Notes under the pieces: generated by a model
Seen by the model: the letters and a program-made list of their open reading frames with translations, nothing else
What the model was told of the DNA's origin: nothing
Databases searched by the model: none
Position numbers and translations under genes: made by a program
Shown here: positions 43,601 to 45,084 of the stretch, piece by piece
Numbering within the stretch: the stretch's first letter is position 1
Layout: every line of letters starts with the position of its first letter
Source: Paramagnetospirillum kuznetsovii
GTDB lineage: Bacteria; Pseudomonadota; Alphaproteobacteria; Rhodospirillales; Magnetospirillaceae
DNA: 45,084 bases
Reading direction: 5' to 3'
NCBI RefSeq assembly: GCF_003284725.1
Contig: NZ_PGTO01000024.1
Coordinates: 1-45,084 of the forward strand

Positions 43601-45084
43601 CCGGTCAGCGTCGTGTCGGTGGACGTGGTGAAGGTCAGGCGCTGCGTGAAAATGTCCTGGCCGGAGGTGCCGTTCTGCAGGAAGTTGACGACGACGTCGC
43701 CATTGGCAAGGGTCGTCGCCGTGGGCTTATGCTCGATATCGCTTGCGGAACTGAGCGTCAGCACCCCACCCACGGGCTGGCCAGTGGCGCCGTAGGATTG
43801 CGCCTTGACCACAAAAGATCCGGAGGAGTAATCATCCCATACCGCCATGAAGCCGCCACCGGCCAACGCGGTGATGGTCGGCCATGCCTGCCAGCCCGAA
43901 GTGGTCGCGGTGTTGACAAGAAATCCCGAGGTTACCGCCGATCCGGCGGAATCGAAAACTCGGGCATAAATTCCAAAATTATTGCCGTCATTAACGGAGT
44001 CGTGCCAGACCGCCGCGAAACCACCCCCGGCCAGCGCGGTGATTATGGGGGCGAATTGATCGCCGTCGGTCAGATTGTTGACGGAGATGACCCCACCGAC
44101 CAAAGCGCCGGTCGTCGGATTGATCCGCTGGGCGAAAACGCCGGCCCCGGAAGCATCCGTACCAGCCCAGGATACCACCACGGTTCCATCGCTCAGCGTG
44201 ACCGCTCCGGCGGTGGGCTCGCGGGCGCCGGATGCGATGGAGATTTGGCTCCCCACCTTGGTCCCGGATGAATTGTAGATCTGCCCGTCAATGGTCCTGG
44301 TGGTGCCGTTGCCGCCGCCATTTCCGTCCCAGGCGACGAAGAACCCGCCATCATGGGTGGCCGTCACCACCGGCCAGGCTTGATAACCATTGGTGGTGGT
44401 ATTGACCAGGAACTCGTTGCCAGCACTGCCGCTGGTCGGCCAAGTGGCGGGATAGATACGGCCATAGACGCCAAAACTGCTGCCGTCCTGGTTCAAGCTG
44501 TGCCACGCGGCAACGATCCTGCCATCGGACAGTTGGGAGAACTGGGCGCCCCATTGCTCGCCCGGCAACGTCTGGTTGACCACGAATTCCGAGCCAACCT
44601 TGGCACCGGTGGAATCGAAGCGCTGGGCGATCGATCCCCAGTCGCCATCGACATTGTCCTGGCCCTGGGTCCGCCACGTGCTGATCCAGCCGCCATCGGC
44701 CAAGGGCGCCAAGTAGATATAATCCTGGGCCCCGCTATCGAAGGCATTGACCTGGCTGGCCGCTCCAACGGCAAAGCTTGCCGCGGCCGGGGCGCTGGAA
44801 ACAGTCAGAGACCCGTCGGAGAACTGCAGCGTCTCCACATGGGTCAGATAGTCGGTGCCGTCGTCGCCGTCGCTGGAATTGGTGTCTTGCACCGTAATGG
44901 TGCCGCCGCCCATGGCGCCGATCTTGTAGTCGCCCTTGGCGCCGTGGAAAATCGCCTTGTCGGTCCCGGCACCGCCATCGAAATGGTCGTAACCCGTTCC
45001 GCCGGTGAAGGTATCGTTGCCGGTGCCGCCGGTAACCGAGATCGGCTGGCTGGCGGCCGAAACATCCACGGTGACGCCCGCCGA
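28693..45084 (-). CDS. Giant modular RTX/LamG/cadherin exoprotein (partial, N-terminus beyond window)
   Basis: One frame runs without a stop from the right edge to TAG/TGA-type termination at 28693, about 5460 codons, with no start inside. Counting from codon 45069: RTX nonapeptides (14-38), a seven-unit propeller-like region (98-480), further GGxGNDT repeats (to about 835), cadherin-like domains (about 940-1180), then fourteen LamG-like jelly-roll modules interrupted by cadherin-like domains (about 1200-4670). Next come two more cadherin/Ig-like domains, a beta-helix-like stretch (about 4900-5280, GGTLTLGTNALAKS, LTNHGTI, LTLGD) and an RTX-like tail (GLGGNEEVHLGGGADVFIG, ending VLVENNVHVG). 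No sortase, membrane or autotransporter domain is visible, which fits type I secretion. An adhesin or sugar-binding role is inferred from LamG and cadherin modules. Confidence 0.88.
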   Translation of the reverse strand, partial: SAGVTVDVSAASQPISVTGGTGNDTFTGGTGYDHFDGGAGTDKAIFHGAKGDYKIGAMGGGTITVQDTNSSDGDDGTDYLTHVETLQFSDGSLTVSSAPAAASFAVGAASQVNAFDSGAQDYIYLAPLADGGWISTWRTQGQDNVDGDWGSIAQRFDSTGAKVGSEFVVNQTLPGEQWGAQFSQLSDGRIVAAWHSLNQDGSSFGVYGRIYPATWPTSGSAGNEFLVNTTTNGYQAWPVVTATHDGGFFVAWDGNGGGNGTTRTIDGQIYNSSGTKVGSQISIASGAREPTAGAVTLSDGTVVVSWAGTDASGAGVFAQRINPTTGALVGGVISVNNLTDGDQFAPIITALAGGGFAAVWHDSVNDGNNFGIYARVFDSAGSAVTSGFLVNTATTSGWQAWPTITALAGGGFMAVWDDYSSGSFVVKAQSYGATGQPVGGVLTLSSASDIEHKPTATTLANGDVVVNFLQNGTSGQDIFTQRLTFTTSTDTTLTGTGTADVINVGYGIAIVDAGSGNDTIKVSGADLITMTSVIGGSGTDQVIVSNVGNITDSVAGIFSGVETLTLTGSTPSSVTFGALGRYNGVNTIDASATTGYMTVETSANFNGVTLAAGSGQTNFNAGAGIDVVKALSTESAAVFSAYTSGSVNVGFTGGMAGASMTLSGVDSIVFSDGKTVSLDTSNGSTTVIGGSGADVLHAGYGVVLDAGTGGDDTLIGYASGSTTFKLHNGLTSADTVTGGAGYDNLVLDGGTVADSAFSHVTGVETVSLVGAGTLTLGSIANGSAGIVTIDGSGSSGKLVINTVADASVTTIVGGGGNDTISAGTGGDTVTGGAGADTFVIAVNAGTVGSPMVIADFESGTDKLDLSAAGSTLDFVYRSWSGTLSATVATLTGLTNPTAVFMHDTTDGWLVFKNGAMDGTVIQLTGATGGILGSDMVGPTVTVLNHAPVFTGTSLLQTDINTPLYGSAVATDSDGDTLTYSLTGDSSNIIYSVSSATLSFGTLTVNGTALTSGGTFTQAQIAQGQVKYVAGSTTGTDYITTSIWDGVGGTGTANLYMHVFSGTDHAPTISTASALSVNQGGYVSVLSTGLIASDAETATPVFMQPNQLVYTITALPTHGAVTINGVVASVGSQFTGYDLYATQNVKNGVTYINDGQSSANDSFAVTVSDGQLTSGTSTISISTTAVNQAPVAGNGEGYVLSFDGENTAGFSVADTSKALAFTNAMTLEAWILPEWVGSGERVHTVMARGMTAIKTDYALEITEGVDPGTFFITPVLDGQALTSRAAAVTFTNAAWHNVAVSFNSANGVAVTYIDGVAADTFDFDPGALPVSSGAIFDIGESPNNPDSHFKGLMDELRVWNGVRTEAQISAGMTGELNVFNEPALVANWRFDEGSGTTVKDASLHQLDGVLGTGGEYVISDRAAITPTLDAAGHGQLTGSDPEGHALTYSLLYEPGHGTITLDQATGAFTYTPNYGYGGSDLITYTVSDGTLTSTPAMARLQAPHGNHAPLLEGLATRNSALALDGDTGSATAFLGTGKFTIDGAATFECDVNVSSLGARQDFIRLFSHGSNSVGLSFGVDTTGHLYVNNGYSEPNPPYSPVHIGNATISTDVWHHVAVTIDDNLSTGLSTATFVVDGMVYGGITYDVDYALMQSLDSVSIGDQGNSVLNGMIDNVRVWNTIRTLPELVGGAGATYTGAESGLVGAWTFDPVNGNSLTDLTGQHPLTLSGSAHLALPPAEALEFAGSTSVTSGNVFALSEHTVEAWIRTSDMTGYGTIFTVGSDPDTSATLNLCAGGLLQVRIGTGTEEYNLWETTAVIADGQWHHVAYSYSYDDIDSLPTIRVFIDGELATAPVVHTSGNAPPRLQLAAASATFGTDFVGDITDVRLWEAPRTDAQIAADMNHGLTGTEPGLLDNWTISGGTVVDTTGHESGVVITGDLYQSIHMQPDAATATLTTREGVALNGHVVGFDQDGGTLTYGTVTGGLPHSGTLHVQSDGVFSYTPDLGFYGSDTFSVQVTDAENHTTTKSFTVNVTDNTSVAGVAERTGVLITNGVGTAASASINSQDFATNQATVEFDFYLPQTTGKGAQRLLSFRDYDNSGTLLNVQVNDDGYLVVGTSSAVGSGSAQPTAGAWHHVAVTYSSNTATIYLDGVASGSKGGTSSTMTNASKLFVGPDSGNSDSSLTAMIDNVKLWNVAQSAEQVTHPSNYTTSDNLIGHWTFNDAASTSANLVGDNYSDMVLGAHAHLAAPPDRSAHFDTGQIAVVADNAIPVTGDLTLEAWVRWDGKTSTTNDHPQFIAYNGDPSWSGYGIYLEESTGKIGFMCGGAQMGASTTAGLTVGMWQHVALVHANNVWHLSVDGVDYDLPYNTMGIGDFGTHPGNMVIGAAGTNGGEGFHGDIADVRLWSTALDAGRLIDVASTDVPATAPHLVGYWKLDEGTGLVAHDQTGAHDATYSHSGTALVLDGETGAVHAKGIDLSNHNFTIEFWANRKTSSTEDNAISMGTHGYGGEGLHIDFQPASYSNDVIFSFWGNDLTFTDTTDNVGQWVHWAASYDADTNAMTLYKNGTQVATRTSEFDFTGGGDFQIGDKFDATGDSHFDGQIDDVRVWDVTRTGAQIAANYQQVLTGDQGGSLVAHYTFDSDLGALAVDSAGTAQNGTLLGGATRASTWVDDNHADVRSGGIQNAALTFAGGQAASAGNIFNIASGAFTMEAWVNPASLTGTQMLIAKDSSAGDGFALELVAGVPTFHIGSTTISGTTALSLGNWSHVAVTRFEDGLMLMVDGQPVQVVAAPDLDIVNAYDLMVGARAGASGIGLDSTTFHGQIAGVRLYADSLSPDEIATNRYLSTVDDNSLVAAWKGNSLSDASGNSHSLTLNGATLSGTPFRAMHFDGADRIVTSGSGVSFTNHTMEAMVRSTDTTHDYQGIVSTDGGGTYATMFMRANGSIRIEMNQADGSHDLEVQTTGIALNDGLWHNVAYSFVAATNTVHIYVDGVDVSTTVVANTLTANSFNASAKQMVIGGDRIDGGQKFIGDIADVRLWDRVLAGSEIVANKDGPIDGNPGDLLGMWRLDSVTGTTVFDATGAGNDGTISGSATLIDSAIPISGAVIELDRGSSYHGVLAADSSTGAALSYGIEAKPLHGSVVFNPDGSFAYTPTSGYVGVDSFVVKVNDGLGDTYKSVKLEVKDTTSVLGVSQHEAALTFNGSQGVAVSSNSAFAALGMSDFTVETLINPASLTGTQAVFIIGGGLPYFNLRIISGQLTFQMVTAGDSLTLQAPSTLTAGQWAHVAISHQGDSFTLYVDGNAVATASHHFTDAAPTSGSMGIGSLFKGSMDEIRVWDHARTASEIADNAHSQLDYEKGLIGYWNGADAGGNVVEDRSHNGHSIDLSAANAPHLVEPPSRGLHFDGSSSVVTSASLSLASHTVQAWIRTTNAAPGWDGAIFSSQSDGSNTIPWIQLAVSEGKLVAEMYGVSPVRGASYIGTTNIADGVWHNVAYTADPSTNTITLYVDGVAESASLFLSQNTGSISGLSVNAPAQIGTMRDDYAKFTGDIADVRVWGTVLNSAQIQNGMSTELTGSEPGLVANWHLDTAANAGGTVVDVATTPHNGTVIDTTSLTASVTGTLTSVSTGLAAGQPQGAMHFDGSSSATTSDNLVLTSHTVQAWIKSSSTANFSAILTAGNSGTSGAQVQIIVAFGVLRVDVVDNWGTGCVKRYIGSTTVADGQWHNVAYSLDVGTNALKLFVDGVQESISVDVLNGDLSAFSLEHSATIGAHSLRDGSTNFSGDIADIQIWNSALATSQIQYNMAHQPTGGETGLVANWQLDEASNATSLVNATSGVAAVSNDAPIYDNVLTADYGAPYHGHLAAESSTSTSETWSATGLTSGSLTSHGTLIIASDGTFTYTPNAGWHGLDKFFVQATGSDGFVTTKTIGVEVASPVEPIGVGAAGGNLQFNGSQYAQASGVGMASQSFSFEFWGNRAVTSASAQTALYQSGGMSVGYTDATHFGFTLNGYTVSVTPVPAVNTWTHWAGSYDSVSHVLSLYQNGVLVGTATGPTSFTGAATLSVGAQGSGGYGFNGQLDEIRLFSDVRSAAEVVDDYRRRDLESDDHLMVQWSMDRMQDGVSGSNVNSFVPDSSGGGLSLSFVGRAGAGNTIHDITGAGHNGTTLSGDTLGVISGHAAVHLEGSGAVGGITLASPNTLTTGTGAVTYGAWIRTTMSNATRGEILEVGATGLYQTAIFCVNEGHLYFGGNNIVGVSSSAYVNDGQWHYVAATYNAGYVSLYVDGKSDGAGYTYSNLTSNLQVLDVQSGGAAVIGDLADHWTDGYTFTGDISDVAVWSTTLSQASIQSAAANGAASVSTGSLLGNWTMGEAAASQPLFANTAGKALHFNGTSDHIGFTNSTLSAHPATEFTAEAWIRTSSASNETILSLGSTTGTGTGIKIYMNAGQLGFSIQGGTNAATPSGTTYNDGLFHHVALTISSGGVATVYVDGNVVATLSGATALNIATGTGQIGQTLTGTNFFSGDLSDVRLWNYARTAAEIANNMNNRLSGQESGLLDNWRLDDVAGTAVADTTNLGAGTSANSLSSFSVKPSVYDDIITTREDTVARGGLLSIDHDNAAQALTVSLQQQAAHGTVTITTSGSGPSYVYTPNAHYVGSDSFIVGVNDGSGFLTYATIGVNVRAAHEAPQVSGLGAFTTDSSGSHVLNFQVSDPIGLAGHQLFEVVLSAGHGFFQLGQTGGLNIIGGANGSNAVTVVGTLDRINAALKTATYSADPGFNGVGGDTVNFQVFDYSVDNSGKELATSSSMAVTIGNRAPSGVLTMTNASAVAGGALTGTLSGTDPEGTAFGWGMTGPDHGSLTLGTASFTYTPTNSTYTGSEILHFTESDGTNTVDRYQRVELYNHQTNATTAITSDTSGLVAMSGVTITHSSGSHEIAGLSLTAASALNLTGGNITIDVGASIGASSSLAINGGTLTLGTNALAKSAGALSLSSGTLTGAGTLQQTGGTIALRGFDNDIGVAFQNAAAALLLVEGISGSAAVAIMEHGFDNLGVLQLNAAVGGTYTDTAWLRVEGALTNHGTIMSTGQVASSSHGLMADSFDNVNLMQVDHSLYLTAATITNHGVLTLGDASTYLVMQDNSTGHAAASNVGLISGDGTLYVSDADFVNHGYINPGSSTTAGTLAIGGDLTLAGDSHLVLDTGLTGGSDKLDISGVANLGGDLYISNHATPTGSYSLMTWESSTGGFESIHGLDNGPTNAGWLLDPTFSGTGLNLTVRSATGIGQNDYFSDITLTANYLIGLGGNEEVHLGGGADVFIGHGGNNVIGVGGATNGSGTTFHFLDGGSGGNNQLLWEGISNTNDTFDLTKLQTNALQNFDVLNFANSNTGAKLDLAHVLAMTNGANSITGTANTLVVIGSGSGNSSSNYVSFAENGWHVDGQADLTVNNKHDSYTQYSNGDAHVLVENNVHVG
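31400..41500 (-). repeat. Array of fourteen LamG-like modules inside the giant exoprotein
   Basis: Each module of about 190-230 residues carries a W-H-x-V-A core strand, a Y-x-D-G-V turn, an I-A-D-V-R-L-W-like strand and a final L-V-x-x-W-x-L-D. The D-V-R-L-W strands lie near 41020, 40060, 39435, 38515, 37885, 37275, 36610, 35985, 35085, 34430, 33730, 32850, 32100 and 31515. Cadherin-like domains with YTPN/YTPT-x-x-Y-x-G-x-D motifs punctuate the series near 40830-40560, 39240-38960, 35800-35520, 33570-33290 and 31330-31060, giving groups of 1, 2, 5, 3 and 3 modules. Confidence 0.85.
42565..42655 (-). repeat. RTX calcium-binding nonapeptide repeats (internal)
   Basis: Three successive glycine/aspartate-rich units (GGGGNDTIS, GTGGDTVTG, GAGADTFVI) form a calcium-binding beta-roll signature. 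They are followed by an IADFESGTDKLDL segment typical of what comes after RTX rolls. Confidence 0.9.
43630..44776 (-). repeat. Seven-unit propeller-like repeat in the giant exoprotein
   Basis: Seven units of about 48-60 residues share a pattern of F-x-V-N, a polar stretch, a strand ending G-G-F-x-A-V-W or D-G-x-V-V-x-W, then G-I-Y-A-R-x-F-D-x-x-G. Unit cores include GGWISTW, GRIVAAW, GGFFVAW, GTVVVSW, GGFAAVW, GGFMAVW and GDVVVNF. Seven such units suggest a seven-bladed beta-propeller; this is inferred from count and strand pattern. Confidence 0.65.
44956..45030 (-). repeat. RTX calcium-binding nonapeptide repeats near the right edge
   Basis: GGTGNDTFTGGTGYDHFDGG and the following GAGTDK form RTX units. 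The frame continues upstream past the window edge, so more repeats may precede them. Confidence 0.85.

Noticed and set aside
28693-45084. Periodic repeats in the right-hand 16 kb considered as a CRISPR array or satellite DNA
   Set aside because: The periodicity is of protein modules (about 600-900 bp units, diverged at DNA level) inside one open frame, with no short identical repeats and unique spacers.
1-45084. tRNA, rRNA, transposase, integrase, toxin-antitoxin or magnetosome genes
   Set aside because: I looked for their usual motifs in both strands and found none I could support.

Overview
The window reads as chromosomal DNA of a high-GC alphaproteobacterium of the Rhodospirillales. The gene content (a NifJ-type pyruvate oxidoreductase, a bacteriohopanepolyol gene cluster, a hemerythrin-like protein, a PAS/GGDEF/EAL hybrid, very large RTX/VCBS exoproteins) fits a Magnetospirillum/Paramagnetospirillum-like microaerophile. 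That assignment is inference from content and codon use; the window has no rRNA or magnetosome gene to settle it.

Layout. (a) 1-2105, minus: N-terminal 701 codons of a VCBS/cadherin-like exoprotein that runs off the left edge, with a terminator hairpin in its leader. (b) 2336-2899: a possible 47-aa gene and a single-domain PAS protein. (c) 3163-6762, plus: nifJ, followed by a mosaic palindromic intergenic element of about 240 bp (6776-7018). (d) 7032-17142: hopanoid locus. Minus-strand hpnM-hpnI-hpnJ and minus-strand hpnA-hpnB-hpnD-shc-hpnG flank plus-strand hpnH. An NsrR-like Rrf2 regulator lies directly upstream of hpnA. (e) 17669-20894: a PAS-GGDEF-EAL-REC-Hpt signalling protein and a phosphoglycolate-phosphatase-like HAD protein. 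(f) 21009-24182, plus: glmU-glmS, making UDP-GlcNAc and glucosamine-6-phosphate. (g) 24312-25198: a hemerythrin-like protein lacking two iron ligands, overlapping end to end with a degenerate PilZ protein. (h) 25278-28628: two divergent outer-membrane porins. (i) 28693 to the right edge, minus: one uninterrupted frame of about 5460 codons with no start in the window. It encodes a giant modular exoprotein with RTX repeats, a seven-unit propeller-like region, cadherin-like domains, fourteen LamG-like modules, a beta-helix-like stretch and an RTX-like tail.

How the genes fit together. HpnD makes presqualene diphosphate. Shc cyclises squalene to hopene. HpnH adds adenosine, HpnG removes adenine, and HpnI and HpnJ work on the sugar/cyclitol head group. 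HpnA, HpnB and HpnM are cluster-associated proteins, HpnM being MlaC-like and probably handling lipid transport. HpnC, HpnE, HpnK and HpnN are not in the window. GlmU/GlmS supply UDP-GlcNAc, a likely sugar donor for HpnI as well as for the cell envelope. The two exoproteins at the edges lack signal peptides or visible anchors and look like type I secretion substrates, but no secretion genes lie in the window.

The most unusual element is the giant LamG exoprotein. Next come the attenuator-like hairpin before the left exoprotein gene, the palindrome overlapping the hpnH promoter, and the palindromic element after nifJ.
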